Source of the DNA: a virus
Length of the DNA stretch: 64,000 bases
Virus record (IMG/VR): IMGVR_UViG_3300034375_013346
Location: 50,612-114,611 of that record
Direction: 5' to 3' (one strand)
Part shown: positions 50,862 to 60,900 of the stretch, in pieces
How the letters are laid out: each line of letters starts with the position of its first letter
How positions within the stretch are numbered: the stretch's first letter is position 1
Notes under the pieces: model-generated
Told to the model about the DNA's origin: nothing
What the model saw: only the letters and a program-made list of their open reading frames with translations
Databases searched by the model: none
Position numbers and translations under genes: made by a program

Positions 50862-51650
50862 ATGCTTGGAAATAAACACTCCCATAGGAGAGTATATGAT
50901 TTGAAGCTTAATAAATCCGAATTGAGACTGATTGATTCGGACAAACCCAAGCTTGTCCCGGTCATTATATGTACCTGGATGAGGGTAGAAGGGTTCAATA
51001 AAGTGGTGGAAGCCCTAAATAAACAGACAAACAAGAACTTCAAGCTGTTTATATGGAACAACAATTCGGATATTACCGAGGATATACTAGATATATTAAC
51101 AAAAAAAGCATCCTTTAGCTCAGAGATTTTCGAAAGCGATTTTAATATAGGAGGGTTTGGTAGATTCTATTTTGCAAATCACCTATATGGAAATCCAGAA
51201 TTGAGCAGGTATTGCATCTTCATAGATGACGACCAAACGTTTGAGGAAGATACGATAGAAAAATTCTTAAAAGAGGCCCTACCTAAGACCATACTTTCCC
51301 AGTGGTCCTGGAAATTTAATTCAACGAGATACTTCGGAAGAGAAAACAGGATACTAGTTGACCCACACGAAGAAGTTCACCACTGTGGAACTGGGGGTAT
51401 GGTAGCAGATATGGAAATATTCATGGAAAAAGGTCTCTATGAATGTCCAAAGAAATACTGGTTTATAGAGGATCTCTGGCTTTCATACTTCTCAAGTCAT
51501 AAAAAAGGATATAAACTACTAAAGAGTTCCACAGTATTTAAGAACGGGTCAGATAAGTATAATCTGAACGATATAGTAAAAGATCAAAAAGAAACCATGC
51601 TAGCCGAATTGATAGAAGATCTAGGATGGAGCATACTCAAAAATAATTAA
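50862..51650 (+). CDS. Glycosyltransferase family 2-like protein (262 aa)
   Basis: A GT-A fold enzyme: PVIICTWMRVEGFNKVVEAL (first strand and helix), LFIWNNNSD, GGFGRFYFANH, then the acidic YCIFIDDDQTF (DxD near residues 125-130), and a later YWFIEDLWLSYF block. Such compact GT2 enzymes add sugars to glycans or proteins. It is one of only four plus-strand genes and is coupled to PhoH with four bases between. A role in modifying virion fibres or the host surface is inference. Confidence 0.8.
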   Translation: MLGNKHSHRRVYDLKLNKSELRLIDSDKPKLVPVIICTWMRVEGFNKVVEALNKQTNKNFKLFIWNNNSDITEDILDILTKKASFSSEIFESDFNIGGFGRFYFANHLYGNPELSRYCIFIDDDQTFEEDTIEKFLKEALPKTILSQWSWKFNSTRYFGRENRILVDPHEEVHHCGTGGMVADMEIFMEKGLYECPKKYWFIEDLWLSYFSSHKKGYKLLKSSTVFKNGSDKYNLNDIVKDQKETMLAELIEDLGWSILKNN

Positions 51651-51654
51651 AAAA

Positions 51655-52317
51655 ATGCCTGAAAACACCCAAAAGAGAGTACCCAAAGGGGATATAAAGT
51701 TCACAATCTCCTTATCAGAGGAGCAGAAACTAGCAAAAGCAGAAATTAGAAACCATCCATTTAGCTTTATAACAGGGAAGGCAGGTAGTGGCAAAACTCT
51801 GTTAGCGGTCCAAATAGCTCTGGACTCATACTTCAAAAGGGAGGTAAACAAAATAGTAATCACCAGACCCACGGTATCTAACGAGGATAATGGTTTTTTA
51901 CCAGGTTCTTTAGAGGAAAAGATGGAACCTTGGCTAGTTCCTATAAGATCCAACATGAGAAAGGTCTACAATAAACCGGATATACTAGAAAAAATGGAAA
52001 AAGATGAGAACATAGAGCTTGTGTCTCTAACACATTTTAGGGGCAGAACTTTTGATGACTGCATCGTGATTGTAGACGAATTCCAAAATCTCACTAAACA
52101 GCAGCTAGGGATGGTACTAGGTAGACTTGGAAAGAACTCAAAAATGATGTTGTGCGGGGACGGGCAACAAATAGATCTTAAATTCAATAACGACTCAGCA
52201 ATACATGAGGTTCCCAAACTTAAGGATTCATCCTTTGTTTATACGATTTCACTTAAGGACAACCATAGACACGAATCAATAGACGAGGTACTTAGGCTAC
52301 TTGCTAATAGTTACTGA
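51655..52317 (+). CDS. phoH: PhoH-like ATPase (220 aa)
   Basis: A P-loop ATPase of the PhoH family: Walker A GKAGSGKT at residues 41-48, the VITRPTVSNED block, Walker B VIVDEFQN, and an SLKDNHRHESID tail. The family is very common in T4-like and marine phages; bacterial PhoH proteins act on RNA and are linked to phosphate stress, but the phage role is unknown. All motifs are intact. Its stop overlaps the convergent tail gene by seven bases. Confidence 0.92.
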   Translation: MPENTQKRVPKGDIKFTISLSEEQKLAKAEIRNHPFSFITGKAGSGKTLLAVQIALDSYFKREVNKIVITRPTVSNEDNGFLPGSLEEKMEPWLVPIRSNMRKVYNKPDILEKMEKDENIELVSLTHFRGRTFDDCIVIVDEFQNLTKQQLGMVLGRLGKNSKMMLCGDGQQIDLKFNNDSAIHEVPKLKDSSFVYTISLKDNHRHESIDEVLRLLANSY

Positions 52318-55300
52318 TTGAAAGTGGCATCCGGATTATTTGGTATCACTATACCAGATCCGAATTTCACTCTTTGGTTGAGCATAATCTCAAGTTGATC
52401 TAAATTCATGTCTCTACCAAGCTCAAGAGCTTTAGAATTTCTATCCAGATTAGCAGGTATGTACCCGTAATCAGCTGAGTTAACATATTCAGGGTTCGGG
52501 TCGTTGGCAAGAGGTATAGACTGATTTACAACCTTAACAAAAGCTGGTTTGGAAACCTCATATACATTTCCAGCAGAATCCTCCACCGAGTTAACAATCG
52601 AGTAATAGCCACTTTCAGCAAAGGTATAGATAAAATAGGGAACGGATTTCACATCAAGCAAAACCTCGCCCGTTCCTGCATTAGTTAATATCCACCTGTT
52701 ATTATTTTTCCCAAATATCTTGGAATCATAATTACTCAAAAATAGGGTAGAAAGCATAGGAACGTATAGGTCAGAATTGCTATTATGGACATCTACCCAG
52801 GACCATGACCCAGAACCAACTCTGGAAATAATATCGCCCATTGCCTTACCAGGGGATTTCTTATATCCCTTAAACATCGAGGTGAAATTGCCATCGCCCG
52901 AAACATAAGGGAGATTTGCTGGACCGGTAACACCCGAATGTGAGCCAGCTAAAAACATATTATTCCCTCCCGATATAGTAAATGTGAAATCGCTCTGTTC
53001 ACCAACTGAAGGGGTAAGCTTGAATGAGACCTCACCAAGGATAAGATCCTCTGGTTTCGTCCCTACTACACCACCAGAAAGAACACTAAATTGATAAACA
53101 CCCGGGCTAACCAGGCTAACACCTGGGTCATCATAGTATCCCGAATTTCCACCAATATCGGTCCATTCGGCTCTTCCATTTCTAATAAGAAAGTCATTAA
53201 ACTGATCTGTTAGATCGGCTCCTTCCTGTATAGAGTTTATGAAGAGGACATCTACAAAAGGGATCAGATTATAAACCGAAGCCTGATTTGAGCCAGGAAG
53301 ATCAACACCCCCTATATGGAAAAGATCGCTCTTAAATGATTCCGGACTTCTCTGGGAGGTCGAGAAAGAATCTATAAATGTCCCAGTGACATTCCTTTTC
53401 ACAATATTATAAGAATCCCCAACAATCGCAGGATCCTGAGGATATTTTAGGGATACGTAATAGTCTCCGTCGCTATCAACCCTGCTACATTGGGTCAAGG
53501 AAACCTTGTATGGTTCCCCATAAGATGAAGGTAAAAAATTATAGCTAGATGCAAGTGAATATCCACCCCCGGGTCTTAACGAGATCGTTCCTAGATTGAC
53601 ACCCCCCGAAGTTCCAGTTACAATCCCATTAGTTCCTGCTGGAGGAGGTGTGATAGTAGCATTTCCACTATATAGGAAATCAAAATAATATTGACTATTA
53701 GATCGATAGACTAGACCAGTAGAACTCCAATCTGAATACAGGGGATCAGCAGAATTGAAGTTTCTCACGAAAGCACCTGTAATCCCAAGATTAGATGAAG
53801 AGTTCAGTAGGAAAAAGGGTCTAGATACTCCGGTGGGTCCAGGATGATTAAGACTGACCCCGCCTGAAGAAAAACTCGAACTAGAGGATCCACTCAAGAC
53901 ATAAGTTGAACTATCTCTCAGCGACTGGATTTCCTTAAGATGAAATCCTGTGGATCCCAATGTAAATCCATTCTTCAAATCTAAGTAAGAATCCATATCA
54001 ATCACAAATCCGTTGCTGTAATAGCTCCCTCCCTCGAATTCAGAGAAAAGAAAATACGGAGAATTTGGTATGTCCTCAGTTCGGCCATACCCGTTTGAGA
54101 GAGTCGATATTCCACCTTCTATATTAGTGGTAAGTCTTACTGAATTCTTAGATATTGATAAGTCAGAAATACCCACCGAGGTGTCATTACTCGACGTAGG
54201 AGATCCTGGCCTGACATCATATGAATAACTTGCCCTTGGGAAGTACCTAAAGTTACTTAGACAGTAGCTTGATTGTATAGCGTTAGGCTGGGAAAAATCT
54301 ATACCACCGTAGCTAACCTGATTTCCTATATCATAGTCAACCTCAGCGATAAAATATCCAGAACTGCCGTCCAAGACAGATTCATCTGGTATATAAGCAC
54401 CGCTGGTAGCTCCAGTGGGCCCATTTAATATCCAAGGGTAGTCATAGCTGGCTGTAATACCAGGAGTAGCTATATTGGAAAAACCTATAGGGGCACCAGT
54501 TGGACCGCTAACCCCAGTGGCATTCATCTCAGAAGCACCAGGAAACTTAGATCCATATACAAATTTACCTGCCTCTATGTAATTACTAAATGATCCAGCA
54601 ACGAAGAGTGTAGAGTCATCCAGAGAGGGGCAAGCTCTGAGAGCCCTCGTCGATTTTCCTCTAAATGGTATAGCTCCCATAATTTGCCCTGCATCACTAT
54701 AAAAAGCCACGAATCCAACCTCCCCAGTTCCTCCAGTACCTCCGCTAGGATTTGGATTTACAAGGGAATATGCGGATTCTAAATTTGATGGCTCTCCTAG
54801 ATTTATAGACGATTCGCTCGAATATCCAGTTACCACATTATAACCCTTATATCTGCAAGATGATGTGATAGTAAAGCTATCTATATCGTCAAGCCAAGAA
54901 TATTCATCAGGGATTAATTTCATTCTGTCTACATCAGTATAACTTAGAACCGGTGGATTACTCCAATAGCTCCTATTACCAGCGGAGTTGTTAGCTATAT
55001 CCTTGAAGTCGGTCTCAAGGAATAGATTCCTTGGGTCCATTCCAGGATGGTTATTTAGCAAAGGCGAAAGATCTCTATTAGTCCAGGTAGGAAATTCCCA
55101 AGTATATTTATTAGATTTTGGTAATCTTGCGGTGTCCGTAGTACCGCCTTCGGTAGTTGGGGTATACGATACAAAATTCCACCCGGTAGTTCCAGTGTAC
55201 TTAGAGGTCCCATATACATGGGGTATAGTATAATCAAAGAGGGTTATATAATTTCCAGCTACAACCCAAAGGTCCGATGAATACGCGGTTTTATTAGTAT

Positions 55301-56300
55301 ATTGACTTTTCTCTTGGATAACGAGTAGGTCTATAACCCTATCATCAATCAAATCAGAGTTGGATTGCGTATAATTTGTAAATGTTGTCCCGTTAAAGTG
55401 GTAAAAGCCATCCGTGTTTGGAACTGCCACCATGTTAGGAGATCCAATCTTAAAAAATACATGACCATTTTTTCTGGACACCACTTTGGTTACACCGACA
55501 CCAGCACCAATGGACCACCGATAATATTTCTCGCCATCCCAATACACCAATCCATCAGAGGTACCAAGCCAGTAGTTTCCATTCTCGTCAAATGATATGG
55601 AGTAAACAACATCGGATCCTATATTAGAATTAGAGGTGTTTTTCTTCACCATCTCGGGGATTGATATTATACCCCCCTCCAGATCATCCGTTGCTATTTT
55701 TCCATCAGGTATTATTTGAAGTCCATCATCAGTACATAGATAATAGTCATAATCTCCACCCTTGGTACCTACTGCAGTCATTTCGTAAATATGTGGCCAG
55801 GTATAGCCTGGGGCAACCTCAGACCAGGATTCGTCAACTTTATCATATCTCCATAGATAACCACCGGTTACACCGATATCTCCGCTAGCCCCCGTTCCTC
55901 CCCCACCATTAAGAGGGGAGATAAAAGCTAATACGTCATTACCATAGGGACAGGCATAAATCGATGGAACGTCCCAAGAAGATTCAGACGAAATTATATC
56001 GCCAAATTCCGATTTATCCCAGGAATTGCCTGAATTAACATCATCTCCAGAAATATAGAAAACCAAATTCTGATCCACACCTGTAGTGACAGCTGAACCA
56101 ACCCACTTATTATTCTGTGGGTCGATGGAAATTGATCTAGTGTCCTTGAAATAGGAAGCATTAGAGGGAACAGCGGAGTTTATTGAATTATAATAATTCC
56201 ATTGGTTCCCGTCATAGTTGCTTAGACCCCTACCAACAACCCAAACAGATCCATCGGAATCGAGAGAAGCCTCGTTTATATAAAGATTCAAATTAGCCAT
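52311..56300 (-). CDS. Large tail protein with beta-propeller-like N-terminus (1329 aa)
   Basis: The N-terminal 380 residues carry repeated strand blocks of the type 'S..W..G...L..Y.G..W' (SLDSDGSVWVVGRGLSNYDG, IDPQNNKWVGSA, SFDENGNYWLGTSDGLVYWDG), which resemble the Reg_prop repeats of bacterial beta-propellers and could bind a glycan. The rest is beta-rich with Gly/Thr stretches (GGTGASGDIGVTGG, NATGVSGPTGAP, NGPTGATSG) and a late PKD-like section near the end. No enzyme motif. It ends convergently with PhoH. Confidence 0.6.
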   Translation of the reverse strand: MANLNLYINEASLDSDGSVWVVGRGLSNYDGNQWNYYNSINSAVPSNASYFKDTRSISIDPQNNKWVGSAVTTGVDQNLVFYISGDDVNSGNSWDKSEFGDIISSESSWDVPSIYACPYGNDVLAFISPLNGGGGTGASGDIGVTGGYLWRYDKVDESWSEVAPGYTWPHIYEMTAVGTKGGDYDYYLCTDDGLQIIPDGKIATDDLEGGIISIPEMVKKNTSNSNIGSDVVYSISFDENGNYWLGTSDGLVYWDGEKYYRWSIGAGVGVTKVVSRKNGHVFFKIGSPNMVAVPNTDGFYHFNGTTFTNYTQSNSDLIDDRVIDLLVIQEKSQYTNKTAYSSDLWVVAGNYITLFDYTIPHVYGTSKYTGTTGWNFVSYTPTTEGGTTDTARLPKSNKYTWEFPTWTNRDLSPLLNNHPGMDPRNLFLETDFKDIANNSAGNRSYWSNPPVLSYTDVDRMKLIPDEYSWLDDIDSFTITSSCRYKGYNVVTGYSSESSINLGEPSNLESAYSLVNPNPSGGTGGTGEVGFVAFYSDAGQIMGAIPFRGKSTRALRACPSLDDSTLFVAGSFSNYIEAGKFVYGSKFPGASEMNATGVSGPTGAPIGFSNIATPGITASYDYPWILNGPTGATSGAYIPDESVLDGSSGYFIAEVDYDIGNQVSYGGIDFSQPNAIQSSYCLSNFRYFPRASYSYDVRPGSPTSSNDTSVGISDLSISKNSVRLTTNIEGGISTLSNGYGRTEDIPNSPYFLFSEFEGGSYYSNGFVIDMDSYLDLKNGFTLGSTGFHLKEIQSLRDSSTYVLSGSSSSSFSSGGVSLNHPGPTGVSRPFFLLNSSSNLGITGAFVRNFNSADPLYSDWSSTGLVYRSNSQYYFDFLYSGNATITPPPAGTNGIVTGTSGGVNLGTISLRPGGGYSLASSYNFLPSSYGEPYKVSLTQCSRVDSDGDYYVSLKYPQDPAIVGDSYNIVKRNVTGTFIDSFSTSQRSPESFKSDLFHIGGVDLPGSNQASVYNLIPFVDVLFINSIQEGADLTDQFNDFLIRNGRAEWTDIGGNSGYYDDPGVSLVSPGVYQFSVLSGGVVGTKPEDLILGEVSFKLTPSVGEQSDFTFTISGGNNMFLAGSHSGVTGPANLPYVSGDGNFTSMFKGYKKSPGKAMGDIISRVGSGSWSWVDVHNSNSDLYVPMLSTLFLSNYDSKIFGKNNNRWILTNAGTGEVLLDVKSVPYFIYTFAESGYYSIVNSVEDSAGNVYEVSKPAFVKVVNQSIPLANDPNPEYVNSADYGYIPANLDRNSKALELGRDMNLDQLEIMLNQRVKFGSGIVIPNNPDATFNQ

Positions 56301-56317
56301 TCTTATTCATATTTATC

Positions 56318-57958
56318 TTAAAAAATACTTCCCCCAATTTGTACTTGAGAACCAGTTAGCTGATAACTAACCAGGTCATTGACCACTTTAAGACACCCGC
56401 TACAAGTAGCTGCTGCACTTACAGTACCAGCGAAAGGTAAAATTTTAGGGTTGCCACTTAAAAGTGCAGTCAACGCGGCGGAATTATCGTCAATTTCTAA
56501 CTTATTTATATCAGTGCTCTTTATCAACAACTTAAGCCCATAGAAATTAAAAGGATCACCTCCAGAATCAACATTAAATCTACTTAGTGCTACAGCTTCG
56601 ATATCCCCAGTTCCCCCCGGAAAATTAGAAACAAAGGCAGAATTCAACTGAGAAGCAACACCTAAATCAGGACCAACATCCTGCATGGAATAGAATTCTC
56701 CCGCTGTCCCTGGGGCATTACCAATTCCAGAGTTTCCATTCATGGTAACGGTAAAGCTTCCGGTAGATCCGCTAGCCAACGAATAGTTAAAAGTTATCTC
56801 ATAAGATGTGCCAGAGAATCCTCTATTTGTAAAAAACAGAGTAGAATATACAACTGGATCATTCCCAGAAAGACCCGTATACGTAAAATTAGTACCCGGG
56901 AACCCTCTGCTGATTATCGTTACTAACTGAGCAGAATGCATAATCGGATATCTGCTCCCGATGATCTCAGCAACAAGATCCTCAGTATACCCATAGTTAT
57001 CTATTAAATTGGTCACAAATGGACCAACGGAGAAAAATATGGTATCCACACTTCCATATCCTAGTATGTAATTTCCGCTTGCAACAGTAGGGACAGTGCC
57101 ACCATACAAGGGGGGATTAAGACAAGTAAAACAATCAGTAATATCTCCCCATCCTTTGCTATACATACTGGTACCTATAGTAGCCATACCCGTACATCTT
57201 ATTTTGACGTCCTCCTGGGTTGAATGAAAGAACTTGATCGGCTGAATTCCAGATCCGCTAGCTCCAGGCTTTATAGACATAATAGCCTCGTCAGGAGAAA
57301 GTCCTATTGCGGATGTTCTGTATGTAGTGCTATAAACTGGGGATTCTTCCGTATAACTTGTCAATGGAATAATTGGATAATTGGCATTTATATAGTAATT
57401 TTCAATGGGACCGATCTTAGATACGGTATAGGTCTTAGAAACAGTATCAAAAGCAGTGGGGGAGGAAGCAATGGCAGTTAGCTGAACAGTAACAGTCCTT
57501 GTTGTTCCTGGCGGATCCAAAGGGGAAGCACCCGGTACATCAACCCAATCATCATACTGAAACCCAGTCACGTTTTGTGTTGTAAAGACGTCAGTACCTA
57601 CGAACCAAGCCCACGCAACAGGATCATTAGGAGATCCTGTACTCGTATCATAAAACTCGTTCACCTGCGACATCAACCTTGAGGTATACAATCTGCTGAA
57701 ATTTGCGTTCATTATAGCAGGGTTAACTGTCACCAAACCACTCTGCAATAAATAGGAATTAACCCCAGCATTATCAGTTACATCCAGCCTAACGTTGTAA
57801 TCACCAGCTGAAGCATAGGTAACTGAAGCAGTAGCTCCAGTAGCAGAGGATGGGGTTCCACCACTAAATTGCCAGGAATACTGGTAAGGTGGAGTTCCTC
57901 CTGAGGTTGTGTCAGTAAAGATTATCTGTTGTCCTTGGTAAATGGTTATATTAGACAT
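56318..57958 (-). CDS. Tail protein with tandem PKD-like domains (546 aa)
   Basis: The N-terminal 85 residues form a PKD domain: IIFTDTTSGGTPPYQYSWQFSGG, YASAGDYNVRLDVTDNAG, and a second similar unit (about 85-190) with FYDTSTGSPNDPVAWAWFVG. PKD domains in phage tails often bind carbohydrates or act as spacers. The C-terminal part is beta-rich with FNYSLASGSTGSFTVTMNG, ending near a Cys-x-x-Cys (TCSGCLK). No enzyme motif. Confidence 0.75.
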   Translation of the reverse strand: MSNITIYQGQQIIFTDTTSGGTPPYQYSWQFSGGTPSSATGATASVTYASAGDYNVRLDVTDNAGVNSYLLQSGLVTVNPAIMNANFSRLYTSRLMSQVNEFYDTSTGSPNDPVAWAWFVGTDVFTTQNVTGFQYDDWVDVPGASPLDPPGTTRTVTVQLTAIASSPTAFDTVSKTYTVSKIGPIENYYINANYPIIPLTSYTEESPVYSTTYRTSAIGLSPDEAIMSIKPGASGSGIQPIKFFHSTQEDVKIRCTGMATIGTSMYSKGWGDITDCFTCLNPPLYGGTVPTVASGNYILGYGSVDTIFFSVGPFVTNLIDNYGYTEDLVAEIIGSRYPIMHSAQLVTIISRGFPGTNFTYTGLSGNDPVVYSTLFFTNRGFSGTSYEITFNYSLASGSTGSFTVTMNGNSGIGNAPGTAGEFYSMQDVGPDLGVASQLNSAFVSNFPGGTGDIEAVALSRFNVDSGGDPFNFYGLKLLIKSTDINKLEIDDNSAALTALLSGNPKILPFAGTVSAAATCSGCLKVVNDLVSYQLTGSQVQIGGSIF

Positions 57959-57973
57959 ATTTCTTCTCTATTA

Positions 57974-60900
57974 TTAAGGTCCGGTTGCATAGGTGAAAGA
58001 AACTACCAACGGAGGAGGTGCACCTGGCATTGTGGCAGGAGCTGGCGCAGTCCCACCAGAGACCGATGCATCATAAAATGCAGGATCTATTGGCCCAGAG
58101 GTGGTCAAATAAGCAGTGGCTCCAGTTGGAATTGTTCTATAGTAAAAATTGGTTATGTTTACATCATTCGATGAATTTAGCTGGGACGAGGCAGAACCTA
58201 GGGTAAGATATGACGTGGAACCCGTGCCACCATCCTTAGCAAATGTGACCCCTGTGGGCAGCGGATAATTATCAGCTCCCATACTCAATTCAATATGATC
58301 TCCAGGTTTAATACTATGAATCTCGTATCCACCTAGCCATCCGCTTTCATATCCAAAATCAGCCCAAGAGTGAGCGTAAGCTTCATTCCAAGACGAATCA
58401 GTAAAAGTTTCCCAATTCAGAAATTTAGTACCAAAGTACTTGAGATTCTCAACTGGTAAATCTCCATTTGCAGGATCCCAGGAAACATAAGCTGTACCTC
58501 CAGTAATTCCGCCTCCCAAATTGGGATCGCTAGATACGAGGGATAGGGAACCAGATAGATTAACTCGTAATTTATCGCCATTCCCAATATTTCCGCTCTC
58601 AGCATCAGCTACTATGTTTACTGTAGCAGGAATATTATCAGGATAAAAAGATTGTGCAAAATAATCTGGCTGAGTATAAACTCGGTTGATCTCCGTTATT
58701 ATTCCATTGACGGTGGATTGCAAGTTAGATCCGGAAGACGTTGCACCTATTATGCGATCGTTTATATAAACCTCTATTTGACCCCCACCCGTAGTCTTTT
58801 GACTTGGGTATGAATCAGGTAAGACATAGTATGCAGTAGCACCTATAAGGGAACCTGTACCGGAGGTAGCACCAACTCCGGATTGATTGCTCAGGATATA
58901 AGGAACAGTAAAACTGTATCCGGTAGCGCCGTCGGGAATTGAGGTAATTGCCCACGATTTATTTAGATCATCTATCGATCCACTAATATAAACAGTTTGA
59001 CCTCCGATAAAATTATGGGGTTGAACCGTATGTACAGTAGCATATCCGTATTGACCCCCGCTAATTAGCAAAGAATACACATATCTAATATCCAAAATTT
59101 CCTGGTTGATGGTAAAGTTACCCGAAGCACCTACTCCTTCAGTATATTTACTAACGCTAAGTTTTTGCCCATCTATAGCATTATTACCATATACAGCAAA
59201 ATCCAATATCTCCTCAGGGATTTCTTTTGCAACCTGGTCAAAAGTCTTACCTTCTGAAGGATACTCCCAAATTGAATTATATGAGTTCCATGTCCTAATA
59301 GTCTGATCCCAGAGATAATTCTCATTTTCTCTATATCTGGTCCAACCATCTATCAATATGCTCCTCGGGGATACCTCTATGGTAGATTTTTTTATTTTAA
59401 CATTCTTAAAATTAAAAGAATCGTAAAGGTTACATGTAACGTCATAGGTTCCAACATAAGGTAAGAAGTGGGCTAACTTATAATAATCCATAGCGTAGCC
59501 TCTCCTGGAGAAATAATATGGGCTGCCCTCTTGTGTGGGTGATTTTGTTATCTCCCACTCTATCTCATTATATGCAGAAAAATCTATAGATGACCAAGTT
59601 AAAGCTTTACTGCTAAATGTAAATGTCGGAAGGGTTAAAGCATCCCATGTCATTCCCATCTCATCCCAAACCCATCTATCTACACCTAGCTCTAAAATTA
59701 CTGGCATTCCCAGAGGATTTAGATATTTATTACCAGTGGTTCTATTTAAATCAATCACGGGATCATTAACGTCATCACCCAGATTTTTTAGCATCTCATT
59801 CTCCTTTATGTAGTAAAAATTAGAGATAGCGTTGATCATCCTTCTATTTTGCTCCGGCGTGTATATCTGACCATTAGAGAGAGGATTCACATCGTTACCA
59901 AAGTCCGATATACTGGAATCAATAATGTTAATTGATCCATTAAGCAAGGAACTAGTAGTGGAATAGTAATATAAATTGTCAGATTCCTGAGGATTAACAT
60001 CTATTGTTACAGTTCCCCCTGTAGCTCCGTTATTTGATACACCTAGGGGATCTATCTGGGTAAGACCTGGATCCGTTGTCAAGTACAAGTCATAAGCATA
60101 AGAACCCTGGGTAAGGTTTAGCTTATATTTTTTACCTCTCATTAACGAGAGGGCTGGGTTAAAACCAGTAATACCATTAACTATGAAAGCATTCCCGGAT
60201 GGACCAGTTGCAGCAAAATTCAAATCAACCACATCGTAGTAGTTCATAGGAGCCTGCACAGAAGTCTTGCTTGGTCTCGTACCAAAAGCTCTAAGATCCT
60301 CTATAAACCCAAAATCTGGGTTTGGGGTAAATTCTATATTATTACCAATGTCTATATCCTCCCTTTCCAGTACATCCGTCCAGGCCTTGGTATTATAAAC
60401 ATTGTAATAAACACCCTCCCCAGTAATATCAATGATTCTAGCATTAAGTGGCAAATACGAATTCTTAAGCCTCTCCTTGAGAGCAAATAATTTAACAAGA
60501 ACTTCCTCTTGAGTAAAAGCAAAGGCCTCCGGTGTATTTGGATATCCGTAATCATCCTCAGTAGGTGCAGTGGTGTTTATATTATAATAGAGACCAAAAA
60601 GAGATGTCTTTTTGTAAGTTCTGCTAGGCACCAAGGTATTTTCAGACGAAATATCTAGCACATATTCGCCATCTGAGTTCGGCCCATAGGTCTGCTCCAA
60701 TCTGTACTTCCCGGTGTTCTCATTATCAAAAACATCAGCAATAAGATTAGACTGATTAGGGACTGGAGTATTACCATACTTATTAAGAAACATCTTATTC
60801 TCCTCCAGAGGAGATAGATTTAGCTTGTTGTATCTTAGATTGAGCCAGTACTCTTTTATTCTCAGATCTTGATAGCCAAAGAATTTTAAAGCACCTATGA

